This document shows positions 46,758 to 60,585 of a DNA stretch of 64,000 nucleotides, one piece after another. The stretch is from Rosa chinensis. Lineage: Eukaryota > Streptophyta > Magnoliopsida > Rosales > Rosaceae. Below the pieces are notes generated by a model. It was not told the DNA's origin and did not search any database. It saw nothing but the letters and a program-made list of their open reading frames with translations. Location of the stretch: assembly GCF_002994745.2 (NCBI RefSeq), contig NC_037089.1, positions 2,706,001 to 2,770,000 of the forward strand, written 5' to 3'. Numbering within the stretch: position 1 is the stretch's first letter; every line of letters begins with the position of its first letter. The translations under genes and the position numbers were made by a program.

Positions 46758-47622
46758 ATAATTGGAACCAATAAAAAGGTTCTTGTAAAAGTAGAAGATT
46801 TTTAAATATTGGTACTTTTGAAATTGAGAGGAAAAAAATTGCGTACAGGAATTCTCTTTTCTATGCAAGTAAGGAGAATTTCACAGCTTTATTACAGAAT
46901 GTTCTAACATGGTTGCGTCCCCAGATCGATTTAACTTGCATAGTGAACAAGCAAAGATGGAAATGTCCTATGGGGGAACTAAAGAGATCAAAATCGAAAG
47001 CTAAAAGGGCGTTCTGAAGCCATAAACCCTAAATAGTCCCAGGCTCCCAGCAGCGACATCTTCAAATCGAGTGGCCCAAATTTACAGGAGCTAGCATCGG
47101 CGTGAAAAGGACTTCCGGCATATTTACATGGAACAGTTCTAGCTTGTCTATTTTTTAGCTGTGAGAAACTGATGATAATGTTACAGTTCCTACTCTTTAC
47201 ATATTAATCATAGAACACTCTAAAGCTAGCTGACGTCCTGGAAAGAAGCACAGGATGATTTACTTAGACGACAAGGGACTCTGTAGCCTCAATTAGCCTA
47301 GTGTCTTTTGGGTTTTGTTTCTTAGCCTGTTAAGTTCTTTCCAAGAAAGAATCTAAAAGCCATTCAATTAACTATCAGATCAGTACTGATCATAATACGC
47401 GTATGTTAGTGTGTGTGTACAGGCCTTTTAGCTTATGGAATGGATTTCCATATTTTGACCACTTTTCGATCACATATTCACATGTTAATCGTTTAGTTTT
47501 TAGGTATATATAAGTTGATCATCTCTGTAAATGTTTAGTTAAATTAATTATCGTTAAGACATCTAAAATTGCAATTTATATGAATGAATTGTGTAAACGT
47601 GAAATCATTTGGTTATTATTAT

Positions 47623-47662
<40 letters not shown>

Positions 47663-48010
47663 CCCACTAATCTGCTAGATTATTATTGCATATCTGACAT
47701 GAGATGGTTCTCTTTAGAGCTGGTTTAAACCTTTAAGGAGAAATCATTTGGTTATTCCGGTAATGTGAAATAACATTATAACAAAAAGTAAGGGAACACA
47801 AAAAGATTGCTATAATTTTTATAAACGGAGAAGAAAGTAATTACTTTAGGCATGCCCAATTAATATGATCCACGCATGGGAATCTACTTTGCCATCGATC
47901 CACTGTTTTTATTCGACTTATAATAGTACGTCATAGCATGGCCATGCACGGCTGTCCTTTTAAATCTTTGTACTACTTTGATTACAACAAGGAAATGCTT
48001 CAGCCTTCTC
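46758..48010. other. intergenic DNA with a (TA)n tract
   Basis: A ~33-base TA microsatellite lies at about 47627-47659. Nothing else is identifiable. Confidence 0.5.
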
Positions 48011-48016
48011 TTTTGA

Positions 48017-48404
48017 TTATGTGAACAAGATGTTACTTACAAATGAAGTGTGCAACATTATTTCCAATTCCACTGGTATCAGAAACTCGTTAAGACAGTA
48101 GCAATGGCCTTTGATTAGAGTTATGCTTCGATAATTAGAAAAGAATTGTCGATGAAGAGTTGTAATTATAATCCATGCGCATGAATAGGAAGTTATTTTT
48201 ATCACATTGGAGACCAATTGTAACTTCTGATTGCCAGGGGTGTCCGCCATTGCTGTTTGTTGTCTGCGCTCCGGTAGCATTTCCATGAGGTTTATGAAAG
48301 AATATCTCACTGGGCTTATGTTTCCTTCTTTGCTTTCTGAGGTTTTGTCTTGGGCCTCCTCCATTGTAATCTGGGTTTCTAGGCTTTTTAATAACGTATC
48401 TCAC
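48017..48404 (-). other. overlapping small ORFs, unassigned
   Basis: Two overlapping frames (115 and 89 codons) share the stretch 48135-48364, one starting MEEAQDKTSESKEG, the other Lys/Arg/Asn-rich. No family recognised. GGGCTT-like motifs upstream (48410-48450) resemble plant promoter elements, so a small gene or gene remnant is possible. Confidence 0.2.
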
Positions 48405-49142
48405 TATAGGCTCGTTAACTGGGCTTGTATTTGTAAATCTTAATGGGCTTTTTGACTAAAAGACCCTTGAACATTAGGAAACTGACCGGAACAGAAGACG
48501 ACACTACCAATTTTCAGAAAGGAACCTATTGAATAATGTCATGAATCTGTCCAAACTAGCCAAAAGGCAAGTAGGCAACATCCCAAATCTACAGAAACGT
48601 ACTAACCACATCAAGGATAAAGCACTGAAGAGGAAAGGAACAGGGGCACTTGTATTTTCTCTTGCTAGGCTGATGATGGATTTGAGATGCATGTTGGCTG
48701 CGAATATGATGATGGTTATCGGGTAATGCTAGTTGTGATTTGTGAAGATGAAGATGGAATGAGCTACCTCTCCCTCTACATCTTGATATAGCTGTGAAGA
48801 TCGTGATAGAATGAGCATGCTGGATTTGATTCAAGTTTACAAAAAGTTCAGCCAAATTAATAGGACACTATCAATCACAAGTACCAACTCTAAAACAAAC
48901 AAGTAACAACTCTCAAACAATCAGAAGTAATGACTAAAACAAAGCCAGTAAATTTGGGGTTTACAGAATCACCAAAAAAGGTGAGAAGCCGAGAAGTAAT
49001 TTAAACAATAACTATATCCGTCATTTTATTAGAAGACATATGCTTAGGGTGTGACGAAAATGTGAGCAGGGGAACAACCAAAATGTGGCATAAATCTTGA
49101 TCATATCAGACAGAAACACTTGCAATGTTGGTATCAAATGCC
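48405..49142. other. intergenic DNA
   Basis: Low-confidence small frames only. Confidence 0.4.
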
Positions 49143-49418
49143 CACACCACAGCCAATTTTTTTTTTTTTTTTGAGAAGAAGAAACTTTCATTGATAAACA
49201 AATTAGATAGATACATCAGCTTGAAGTACATCAGAGAGCTATTGTGGCCCGTCTTCTATCCAAACTTGAAATGCAGGAAACAAAAGCGCGTTTCTAGCTA
49301 AAACATGCGCTGCCTGATTACATTTTCTAAGACAATATGTACACATAACAGAGGAAAAAAGACGAAACAAGTGTTTAACCTCTTCAATTAGCATCCCCTC
49401 CACACACCACAGCCAATT
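49143..49418 (-). mobile_element. 5'-truncated L1-type LINE, 3' end with RNase H remnant
   Basis: A 244-bp insert (49159-49402) has its poly(A) as a T run at the left, so it lies on the minus strand. Exact 16-bp target duplications CACACCACAGCCAATT lie at 49143-49158 and 49403-49418. The minus strand encodes RKCNQAAHVLARNAL and WIEDGPQ, the C-terminal RNase H pattern of plant LINEs, with stops. Confidence 0.88.
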
Positions 49419-49838
49419 GCTGGTGAAACTAAAGCCTCAACATGAAGAGCTGTATTTATTATTTAATCGTTGTTCCTCATGAGTCTCAACAACAGTTGTA
49501 AATGTATTTCTCTTTGGGTTATACAATGCCAACACATCTCTATGAAGAACTTCACCATTTTCTAAAATACATAAAATAATGCTTCACAGTCTCCAGAGTA
49601 ATCCCTATAACTCTATCACCAACCATTTCTGAGAGGTTTATGGCTTTTGCAAATTGTTTAGTGGGATAGGTCTATTACTAAAATAGCCCTAGAGCGGTGG
49701 GAAAAACTGACTGGATGAGAAGGAGTGACCCTTGCAACCTTATCGTGAAAATTTCTGTGTCATTTCCAATACCTCTGGATTTTCCCACCAGAAAATTAAG
49801 CTAAAGCCTAAAAGAATCAATCTTTTTCAAAGAAAGAA
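49419..49838. other. 5' flank of the thylakoid lumen protein gene
   Basis: Non-coding; no clear TATA box found. Confidence 0.5.
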
Positions 49839-51631
49839 ATGGCCACAGCCTCTCTCTCTAGTGCACACACATTCCTCTCTGTAACAACATTAAGTTCTTC
49901 CCAGAAAGGCAACACCAGGAGACACTTGACCTTTTGCAAAGCACACAGTGACTCATCACCAGCGGCATCTCCAGCTCTGACCAAGAGAGGCCTCTCCATC
50001 AGCTTTGCCACCAGCCTTGTGTTCTCAGTGGTTGGTGGAGGCTGCTTCATTTCCAATGCAGCAATTCTAGAAGCTGATGATGATGTGGAGCTTATGGAAA
50101 GGGTTAAGAAAGATAGGCAGAAGAGGCTTGAAAAACAGTTGGTCATCAGCTCTGCCAAAAAAGAAACAGGTCAAATTTTGTTACTTTCTCCTGTATTCAA
50201 TTATGGATTATGATCAGTGATTAGGGTTCCCCTATGTGTTGTTCTTGTTAATGGGTTCTTGATGATGTAATAACATTTTGTATTCTCCAGTTTAGAATAG
50301 GGAACTTAATTTTGTTTGTTCAGTGGAAATTTTGATTAGTGCTTATTGAATAGTTCTGTATGATTCTATCACTTCTGGGTATTTTGGTCTAGAATCTAGT
50401 TCAGCAATTGAACATTCAAATTTTAGTCTTGAAAGTTCTTGCTTTCATTGTTCTAGCTATGAGCCCATAAGTGTTTTTTTTGTTAATGGCTTCTTGATAT
50501 TATAATAACAGTTTTGTATTCTTCAGGTTAGAATGGGGAACTTATTTTAGTGAAGTTCAATGTCAATCTTGGTTAGGGCCTATTGAATAGTAATTCAATC
50601 TTGGTTTGGTCTACACTAGCAATTCAACATTCAGATTTTAGTAATTTAGTCTTGAGAGTTCCTGCTTTGATTGTTCTAGCAATTGTAATTCAACAACTTC
50701 AGAGTTTGCAGCACTTTGCGCTTATAAACTTCAAGCATGCATACTAATCAAATTTCTTTTCATTATATTACTTTGCCAGTGTAATTCAGTGGTTCTTTGT
50801 GGAACTGATTGCATGGTTTGGTTGACCTGATTTTCTCGAGTTCAGCCACAATGATGGCTCTGTGACAAGCTCAAACCTTACCGTAATGAAATGATGTGTT
50901 GCAGGAGATCTACAGGAACTGGTGTTCAGGCTGAGCAAAGTAGGCCAGGCCATCGATGGTAACGATTTGTCTACAGCTAGTTCAGTTCTCGGGGATACAG
51001 ATTGGGTTAAGAAGGCCAATCTAGCTTTGAACAAGGTCATCCTTAGTTTATAACATTAGTACACAGGATATTTTAAGTATGTTCTTTATAAAAAAAAATG
51101 TGATTTGTCATAGAGAACCTCAATCATCAGACTTATAATATCAGAAACTATCATCTCTGTTTGTTTTGTTCTTTTTGTATATAAATGTATAGCTTTCTGA
51201 CTTTTTTCTGTGTACCTTCTCAACAGCTGAGCTCTAGTCCTGAAGAGCAGACAGAGGTGGATGCATTCAATTCCTCACTAGCTTCATTGATATCATCAGG
51301 TCTGTTGTTACTTCATCAGGAAAACTTGCTCAATGAGATTATTCTTAGAGATGTGCCATGAATTTCCACATCAAAATGTGGCTTGAAACACCAGTTTCAC
51401 CATGACACCTAGTATCATACAGCTTTAGTTAGATTTTGCATCATTGAACATATTTTTTCTAGCACAGTTGAAACATGGTTTTCGTTTGCTTATATGGCTT
51501 ATGTAAGCTTTTGCCTTGCAGTTACAAAGAATGATGTAGAGTCCTCCAAACTTGCGTTTGTGTCGTCTGCCAGTGCAATCGAGAAATGGACAGCATTAAC
51601 CGGGCTAGTTGACCAGCTTAAGGGACTTTAA
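49839..51631 (+). CDS. MPH2: thylakoid lumenal 16.5 kDa protein (MPH2-like), chloroplast
   Basis: Nuclear-encoded lumen protein related to Arabidopsis At4g02530 (MPH2), implicated in photosystem II upkeep under high light. Exons are 49839-50169, 50905-51035, 51227-51299 and 51522-51631, all GT-AG, joining to 214 aa. A chloroplast transit region (MATASLSSAHTFL...) is followed by a lumen signal: KRGLSISF, a hydrophobic core and the cleavage site SNAA before ILEADDD. The KR pair is Tat-like. The mature part is helical and charged: LMERVKKDRQKRLEKQ, LVFRLSKVGQAIDG, DWVKKANLALNKLS and the conserved end KWTALTGLVDQLKGL. It converges on the MBD gene, with ~640 bp between stops. Assignment is by recognition, not search. 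Confidence 0.87.
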
Positions 51632-52274
51632 ACAGACAGAGGATTACTTACTTTCACCTAATTAATTTTTCTATGAGAGGAAAACTGTTAATCAGCCGTC
51701 TCCGTTGAGTTTGGGCTACAACAGATTTCACTAAGCACTACCAATTTCGATTGCATCATTCTTTATACATTGTTTTGAACCGAACTAGTGGAATTTCTCG
51801 GTTTTGTATACATTGCTTACCAGCCTGTGCGAAACTTGACCATCATGGGCGGCTGTAATACGTATAGAATCAAAGAGATCTCTTACTGGTTGTTGCTATG
51901 GATGTCGCAGCATTTTATGATTCCAAGGCATTTAGTAATCCCAGAAAAATCAAGTAAAAGAAGGGATTGTGAAGTCAAGCCGACTTATTAATATCACTGC
52001 ATAACAGTATTACACCACCAGTATTTTACACCATAATGTTACAGAGGTCACTGCCAACTACATTCTCTCTAGTACACAACAAACGATGGTACAGTCTCTC
52101 TAATACACAAGAAAGGATGGTACATGGTACAGCCTAATCTAATGATCTATTGTCGGATGTTTCAATGAACAATCAGATAGCTAAAATTAACAACACTGAA
52201 ACTAGAGATATTCAGAGAAATGTGGAGGGGGTCAGAATGGTGGAAGAGAAATCGGAGCCTCATTGCCATCAGAG
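51632..52274. other. shared 3' region of two convergent genes
   Basis: Contains the 3' untranslated regions of the flanking genes. No other feature. Confidence 0.5.
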
Positions 52275-54051
52275 CTAAACCTTCGCAGCCTCATTGCCGT
52301 TGCTGCAATTGTCAGTCACTGCTGCTTCAATCTTCTTGCCTAACTCATGAACACCTGAACTCTTATGTTCCTCATCCTTCCCTTGTGCTGCTTCTTTCTC
52401 CTTAGTTTCACTTTCATTATGTTTTTCTTTTTCCTCTCCTTCTCCTTCATGTTTGTCCTCATGTGCGGTAGCTATGTCTGCTTTGCCCTGATCCCCGGTC
52501 ACTTCCTTTTCCTGCGCCTCAGACGGTGGTTGCCCGACCTTTTCTTCTACTTTTCCTCCTTCCAAACCTTTCTTTTCATTTTGTTCTCCAGAGCCAGAAC
52601 CCTCAACTTCCTTCCCATCATTGGTTCCTACATCAACTTTAGCTTCTTCGGGAGGAGCTACTTCTGCCTTGGTATCTGCATCTTGTACTTTATCCTCATC
52701 TTGGTTTTCCTTCACATCAGCCTTTTCCATCTCAGTATCGTTATCCTTCACAGCTTTATCAGCATCTTGCACATGACTAACTTTTGTCTCCTCAGTTCCT
52801 TGAGAGGCAGCTTCCTTCTCTTTGCTATCCTTCTTCGAAGCTGATGTTTTTCTGCTTCGCTTCTTTGGGGGATCACTCTCTGGGGATGGAGTTGCCTTGA
52901 CCTTCTCACTGATCCTAGCCGATCTCCTTGGGGTCTCACCAGTGCCCCAATCAAACTCCGACACTGAAGGGCCACCAGGGTGTGCCTTCAGGTATTGTTC
53001 CAGCTGTTTTTTGTTGGAGATCTCCTCTCCAGTTGGAGCCGTAAATATGATCTCATTTTTCTTAGGAGTTCCACTTTGCTTGGGCACAAACTGCATATTA
53101 ACACAGACCACCACAAACTTGTTATATTGACATAACACACTGGCAGATAGATAACGAATCATCAAACAGTATGTAGTGTTGTTGGGGGGAAAAATTAAGA
53201 AAGTCTTGCTAGGAGCATATGATTGTAAATTTCTGGACGACACTCACTCTGACCTTAATTAAAATCACGAAAGGATCTTTCGAAATGGTATAAGGTAACT
53301 ACTGCCTTACTAGCTGATAACAGAGGCAGTGCTCATGAAACTTCCAAAAATCATCAGACACGGAGACCTTATAGTTCAAGCCTGGTACTAGCCCAAATTG
53401 AGACTCCAGTATCAAACCATATCAGATAACATCTCTACTTTTGTAACACTACTGCCAACAAACCCGATCCCAAACTTCATGTGAGATAAATCAGAAATAC
53501 AATTCTCTAAAAGATCACCCCCAAACGAAATCACAAAACCTGTAAATCCCAACTCATTCAAAATCCAAACCTCAAAATGAACTCCCCTGTAAAAGTAGTT
53601 TAGTTTACCAGACATATGGACAATGAAGAAAACCATACACAAAGCAGAGCTCCAAACAAATCCGAAAAATATGTGATTTCCACAGAACCTATCAAGACCA
53701 ACACTTCTGACCTAATAGAACACATTTCGATACACAAAAAAACCCAAGAACAGCACAATTACTGAAAATTCAACTCAAATTGAAACGAAAACCACAAACC
53801 CTAAATACAACCCTTCACCATATCATCAAATTCCACCATATAATCCACCAGAAAAAGAAGACAAACCCAAGTGAAATTTCATCAAATAAACACGAATTAG
53901 ACTAAACCAACTACCAATTCAATTCAACATTTGAAAAAGCCCTAAAATTTTAACAGAACAGAGAGGAAGCAAATATAACCTTCTTAATCCAACCAGAAGG
54001 AGCTGGTAGCTCTAAGGTCACAACCTCCTCCTTCTCCACTGAGCTTGCCAT
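52275..54051 (-). CDS. methyl-CpG-binding domain protein, MBD10/MBD11-like
   Basis: Nuclear chromatin protein. Exon 1 is 53980-54051 ([20 protein letters not shown] then WIKK) and exon 2 is 52275-53090, with a phase-0 intron (donor AAG|GTTATA, acceptor TGCAG); 295 aa. The split MBD runs from [10 protein letters not shown] across the intron to [34 protein letters not shown] and [15 protein letters not shown], matching the plant MBD10/11 class. Plant proteins of this class generally lack strong methyl-CpG binding. A basic patch ([15 protein letters not shown]) follows, likely a nuclear signal, then a long Glu/Lys/Asp-rich acidic tail of ~180 residues that is probably disordered. Confidence 0.92.
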
Positions 54052-57000
54052 TTCCACTTTCACCTACCAAATTCCAATACAATCAAACAAACAAAAAATA
54101 CTTGAATTTAATTTATACCCAACAAATAAAAATCCAAACTTTTTCGAAACAGAGTAATAAAGATTCTTACTCTGCTCTTGAAATAAATAAAAAAGCCTCA
54201 AAAATTAAAGATTGAAATTGGGGGAAGAGGAAAAGAGGGCAGAACACTAAATATGAGCGAACAGACACGTTGTTGAATCAGAGGATTTGTGTGCTTCCCA
54301 GGAGCACGAGAGAGCTGGTCTGTGATTCTGGTGCTGGGTATTTTTGAACCGTCACGGTGGTTTGTGGGGGTGACAGGTGTACTTGATTGACGGCTTGGAT
54401 TGTGTCTGTTAAAATTAGTTGGGTTTGACTTCAGGCGGCTGTGAGTCACCGCCAGGGCTTGTGACGCTCGAGCAGCTCGCTTCTCGATTGGTTTGGATTT
54501 TCAACCATTCATTCACTGTGGTGGTCGAGAGATGGTGCAAGGAGCTCATGTTTTGAATTTCGAAATCTCTGATGAGTTAGACAAATCAAAAAAATTGGGT
54601 CTACTGCATTTAACAACACGGTTGAATCACTAGATTTGTTTCATTGTCTATTCAATTCTCGTTACATGTATAGTTTTAAAATATATATAAGCATACCAAA
54701 ATGTAGAGGAGGTGTTTTGGGAAGATTGATACATTACCAATCTACTAAAAACTTTCTTCAATTAGAAATGTGTTTAAGTGTCGGAAAGAAAATTTCATAC
54801 GTTATACTGACAGGTCTTATTCATCAATTATCTGCACATTCAACTCACCCAAAAAATGTTTATACTTTAGACTTTCAAATTCTTGACCAAAACAAAAGAG
54901 GATATATTGCATTCAATACGAAGGTTAGACCATTAATTTTGTCTGATCGAACATGGTCAGCCTACCAGATTTGTCTAAACATCCATTCAATTTTAAAATA
55001 CTTTTATACTATAATTTGCTGGGTGGATGTCCTATGCTGCACAACCAACCTGCTAAAAGCTTTCTCCAACTAAAAATGCGTTCATGTATTTGAAAGGAAA
55101 TTCAAATCCTTAGTAACATGTAGTCACTCCATTTGATTGACTTTATTATAAATTTTTGAGATAAGTACTTGGGAGACCTTGGTTTCCGTTTAAGGTGGTT
55201 GGACTTTGGTCTATCTCACAATGTAATAGTAACAAAACAGATTATCCAAAACCGACTACCTTATCCGGATGGAGCGGATCCAGGACAACCCATCTTTCTT
55301 TTTCCCCATGAAATTAAAATTAAATACATTCCAGAAATTTTCCTAAAATTACAGAAATAATTTTCATAACTCGCAAATGGCAAGAGCTGTGTTTATTGGT
55401 CGTTATTTATTTCGCAGTTGCCACCATACTGTTTTGGACAAAAAATATTAAATACGTTGATGAGCTTCTTTGGTCCACATTGATAAGGAAACTTTTGAAA
55501 CCAGTAGAGGCAAGTTTGGGCTAGTGGGCTGGAAGATTGAGACTGGAACTGACTGCGGCCTGGGCTACAAATTCAAAAGTTCAATGATGATTTAGGATCC
55601 ATCTATTTTTAGATGGGGCAAGATCAGCTAGAAGGTCTTTCTAGAGTAAAATCATTTACCTTCACATTATTGTTAGGCCAGCTAACCAACAATTTATAAT
55701 TCACCAACTAACAGATGGTCGCATGTGAATTGAATTCATGACTTTCTCCTTGCCAAAACAAAAAATGGGTCTAAAGTCTAAACCTTATCTGCACTCATTT
55801 TTATCAAAATTCCTAATGCCATAATCTCACATTTGATAGAACATCAGCATAATTGGAAGCCAAACCTTCTCAAAACTAGAATCATTTGCATGAGCGTGGA
55901 TATGACACCATTACACATGTACATCTGGGCATGCACATTGTCTATAACATCATCTACTTTCATTTAAAGCATAAACTATGAAGCAAGTTAATATACGAGT
56001 TTATTTATCTTAATTTAAAAATAAAAAAACTTAACGGACTAGGTGTTTATGGGTCATACTTTAACATGTGCCAAATAAAATATAGTCAAATTAATACTCC
56101 GCATTTGTGACACATGGACCTGTTGACAACGCCTAGTCGCCTACTACACTATTTCTTTTCTTTTTTTGTTACAAAATAAATTTTCATACACTATTTCTTT
56201 AAGAGAGTTGGAATATTCCAATAGAAAGAATCATTTGTTAACAGTAATTACCCACGTAGTTAAAAACCAAAGCCCGATGTAGCATAAAAATGGGCCTAGC
56301 CCATATTGTACTCACTCAATCAAAGAGGCCGGGTAGTCGGGTAATTCTTATTTAGGTAAATACCGTAAATTAGGTCAAGATTTTTATGTCCAGCTTCTGA
56401 TCTGTTTGAACTGAGCAGTCGCGCTCAGGCTCTCAGCCATCCACACGTGAGACCCACCACCACCACCACCATCATCATCATTCATGGCCATGCATCCAAA
56501 TTACCATCTCGAACAGCATTGAGAGGTTTCACATGAAGAGCATGGCTAGGTTTTCATGGCTTCTCTGAAAACTGACCTATGACACGGCGTTGCATTTTTC
56601 TGAGGGTACTGCTCTGATCTATCATTACAGATCAGACATATAAGAGATGGAATTGGGTATACATTGTTCTTTTATGAAAACGTACTGTCCCGCATGTGCA
56701 GGTTTTGGTCTAGTTATTTCTGGCTGTGGCCGGGCGTGTGTGTATTAACTCTTTGCTTTGGACGTAGGTCCCCTTTGTATTAGTACTCTAGCTATGTATC
56801 TAGCTTGATTGATTCATTGCCAGACCTCAGACCCTTCAAATCATCGAAAAAATTTCCGATCGTTGTCAAACATGTAAGGGGTGCAGGCAAGCAGAAGATG
56901 CGCAATTGCCCGTGTTTAGTTGCTTGCAGAACAGATACAAATTTGACGAGTCAAAGAAGTAGACTAGTTAGACATTGGGATTTTGGACTTTGTTGCTAAT

Positions 57001-57295
57001 ATGTAAGCTATGAATTTCGTGGGACATAAAAATTTACGGATTTAGGAGCCAACTTTGTATTTAACTAGGGTGGTTAAGTTGGGAAATGATCGCACAACAG
57101 TGAATTTCATTGGTCTGTTGCCCAAAGCAATGGTGCTTGACTTTGACATTCGGGTGGACTCGGGGCTAAACGGTGGGCAAATAGGCTGAGAGTAAAGCCA
57201 AAACTCATTCATTAATCGTTTTATACTCTTTTTTGTGTATTCATTTATTATAAACTATTTCGTCTTATGTAAGAACTATGTTTTAGTAATTGATA
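54052..57295. other. gene-poor interval
   Basis: 54052-54500 is the MBD promoter side. 54630-55100 holds two diverged copies of a ~350-bp sequence (TCTACTAAAAACTTTCTTCA near 54738 and CTGCTAAAAGCTTTCTCCAA near 55050). A (CCA)n(TCA)n run lies near 56455-56483. No gene recognised. Confidence 0.45.
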
Positions 57296-60200
57296 CTAGG
57301 CATTGCAGCCCGCGCGATGTTGCGGGTATATTATGGGCGATGATGCGTGTATATTATTAATATGTTCAGCTTAATAATACAATATTTACAAATATTAAAT
57401 ACATTACATACCTACAAATGGTATTGTTTCACATTTTCCAAAATCTGATGTCTCAACCAATTGGTCATAGTACTGAACTAAGTACTATGGTAAATAAGTG
57501 AGGGCTTAGGCTGGTGATTAAGAAATTGTAGGGGTCGATTCAAAAAAGAAAATCCCTGCAAAAATACTAAAAACTTTCCATTCCATATCAATTGGTCTAG
57601 TCCTTTAAGCTCAACCAGTTTGCTGGAACTTCTGGAATGTAAGCCTGCAAAAGTGAAGTCAGGAGACCTTATGAGATAATTTTCATATCCAATCATAACA
57701 CTATACATTATTCAAGGTTTACGTAGAAGGACCAATAAAGAGGTCAGATACTCGTTAAAAGTTGTACAGCTAGCGGATACTTGATCAATTTTAGAGATTG
57801 AAAGAAGTTGAACATGTTATCAGTGCCATTCAATAGGGTTGCCCAAATATGTTTTCACTCATTAACACCATTTTAAAATAACCAAAGACATTCTTAAATG
57901 TAAGAAGAAGAACCAATTAAAGACAGAACTACACTTACCAGGAGTGCCTTTTCACAATTTTTTACCCTAATGTCAAAAAAAGGCAGAAGTTCTTTCATTT
58001 TTTCTTTCTTTTTGAAAAATTTCACCACAAATTATCTAAAACTTTTGTAAAGCTCTCTGCCCTATACTTGTTAAGAAATGCTTAACAATCCATAAACCTG
58101 GCAAAAAAAAAAAAACAATCCATATAAAGCTATTAGCTCTCAATTTTCCTATCCAAAGACAAAGTCTGGATGCATATAAATTGAACCTTCACAGAAATCC
58201 TATTATATCCAAAATGATGTTCAATAAGATTTTGCTGCTACTACATACCAAATTCTTTTATTTTTGAAAGGGCCTATACCTGATTAAGCTGACCATTTCT
58301 GTAAGTCGTTTTAAATAAGAACACTAAACTGCTAAACCCATAACCGTACATTCCCCAACATACTGTGAATATGTTGTACACAGCATTATTCATGCAATCA
58401 ATGCAATAACACATTTCAGTTTCAGTGTTTGTTTTGTTCTGAAGCCTAAAGGTAGAAATAACAGGCATGTGAATTCATAAAAAAACATTGAGAAGTGAAC
58501 AATTGATTTAGCTAACCACAAATTAATTGGAATAAATGCTAACACTTCCCAAGAAAGCAAAAGGCATCAATCCAAAAATTAGAAACCAAAGTACATAGTA
58601 CTGTTAACTACGCTGTTAACTACGCTTGTTTGTTGAAATCCCAACCAGATGCAGACATTGTTATATTACTAAAATCAAAACAGAAAACTGATGGGTATCT
58701 TCCTGTTAGTACAAAGAATTAAACAAATCTGAAATGGTTATTTAATTTAGTTTTATTAAGATGCTTTCAATATTTTTCTAAACAAACCTATGTCTATTAA
58801 GCTTCCATTTCTAAACAAACCTAGAACTAATAATTTTTTATAAGACTCTCAAACAGGGTCATTAAAGTCTTAATTGCTGACCAAAAATTACATAAAACTG
58901 ATCAGCAAGTTTCTTGGACCAAAAGCAAGAAATGCAAAAGAAGCCTAGCACCAAAAACCTGCACTTGAACACAAAGAAAATGCAGAATAGTTAATGAAAT
59001 CATAACATTAATAATAGAAAACTGAGCATATGGTATTAAAATTTGCATGAATTTCCAATTCAGTAAAAAGGAAACCAATCTGATTCAGATCTAAAAACTG
59101 AAACTGAAACTGAAACTGAACCATAGCCAATTCCAAATTCAACAGGAAAAAGGCTCACTTAATAGCATATTATAAAGCTAAAAACAGGTGTAGTCAATCA
59201 ATAATATGGAGAAAAAACACAGACACACTACAATCAATAACATGCCCAATTACAAAGTGCCAATAAATTTTGATTTGTAGTCTCTAAATGCTTCATTTTG
59301 CTTAATCATTTTTTTTTTATTACAAACCCCAATTACAAAATCCCAATAAATTCACAGCAAGACATAAATCATATTCAACTATTTGTGGAAGTAATTGCAA
59401 GAACCCTAGCTAAACCTCATTTTCCGCTACATTCATCCAATACAGAATTAAAGAACTAAAACCTTTCAGCACTACTGAAATAACCCAATGATTGATTCTA
59501 TAATTGACAATAATTGAGTGCCCAAAACCCAGAATTTAGCACAATTGAAACACCAAATCAAAAACCCAGAAAAAGAAATACAACCTCAGACAGCTTGTGT
59601 TGATAGTGCATTCATCCTTATCGAAAATCCAGAAGCTCCAAAATTAATAACAATTTCAGCAACCTCTGCATCACCCAAACCCCTAATCAGAGACATACAA
59701 AGATTTAGAGTGAGTTTGCACATACAAACAAAGAAAACCAGTCCCAACCTTTCTGTAATCCACACAAAATCGAAAATCTCAGTGCAGAAATTATCAATAT
59801 CAAAACCCAATAACCAAATTTGCAAACCACCAAAGAACAAAAACCCAGATACCCAATCCCAAATTAAAGCCCAAAAACCGAAAAAAGATAAATCGATACT
59901 GAATGTTTCAAATTGAAGAACAAATAGAGTGGCTACTTACAATGTAGAGAAGCCATTTATAGTTAATCTTTTTCCTGACGCAAACAGGAAGCAAGCTAGC
60001 ACTTGATCGTTTCCAAGCTATTATTTGCGTCTGAACTCTCTGTGAATTCACAAAAATTCATAATTGAAATTAATCAAAATCAAAGTCCATTATCGCTTCG
60101 CACACCTTGAGCCCAGACATTAAGCTCATACAATCAAATTCATCATTCAGATGATCCCAAAAAACATGCAAACACAGCAAACCCATAAATTACAGGGGAA

Positions 60201-60585
60201 AAAACAATGCCAATATCTACAAATAGATCGGGTTTTGATTCCGAAAAAAGAAAAGAAAAAATAATACCAAAACTCTTGCGCAATCAAAACAAAACCCTGA
60301 GAGCCTCTCATCCCCCTCTTCTGCTTCTCTGCGTTCTCTCCCTTATTCCCCAGTTCTATTCACTCTCTTTTTATCTCTCTCTGTCGAGCGAACAACCCAT
60401 ACCAAAAGAATGAAGATGTGTCCTTCTCCAGAGCAAACACGCAGAGCAAGCCATACCAACACGGCCTCACTTGCAGCCAACACCTGTAGGAGGCAATCAA
60501 GCAAAAGACCAAAAAAATGCAGGGCATAAACGTCAAGTCACTGTTCATTTTGTTTGTCTTCTAGCGAGTTGGGTTTTAGTATAGT
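57296..60585 (-). mobile_element. probable ~3.3-kb Helitron, minus strand
   Basis: Read on the minus strand the right-hand start is ACTATACTAAAACCC with GAACAGTGACTTGACG soon after. The left-hand end is CCCGCAACATCGCGCGGG, a strong hairpin, then CTGCAATGCCTAG|T. The ends resemble those at 35-39 kb. No Rep/helicase. The interior is exon/intron-like AT-rich DNA with small frames and no nameable product. The 5' border is approximate and its first base does not match the usual TC. Confidence 0.55.

Noticed and set aside
52365..52844. Plus-strand 159-codon Phe/Leu-rich ORF
   Set aside because: It is the complement of the Glu/Lys-rich tail of the MBD gene.
54636..55073. 145-codon ORF
   Set aside because: No codon or domain character; it overlaps two diverged repeat copies, so the open frame is likely chance.
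56400..56800. Possible microRNA precursor with palindromic stretches
   Set aside because: No known mature miRNA sequence was recognised and no long near-perfect stem could be drawn.
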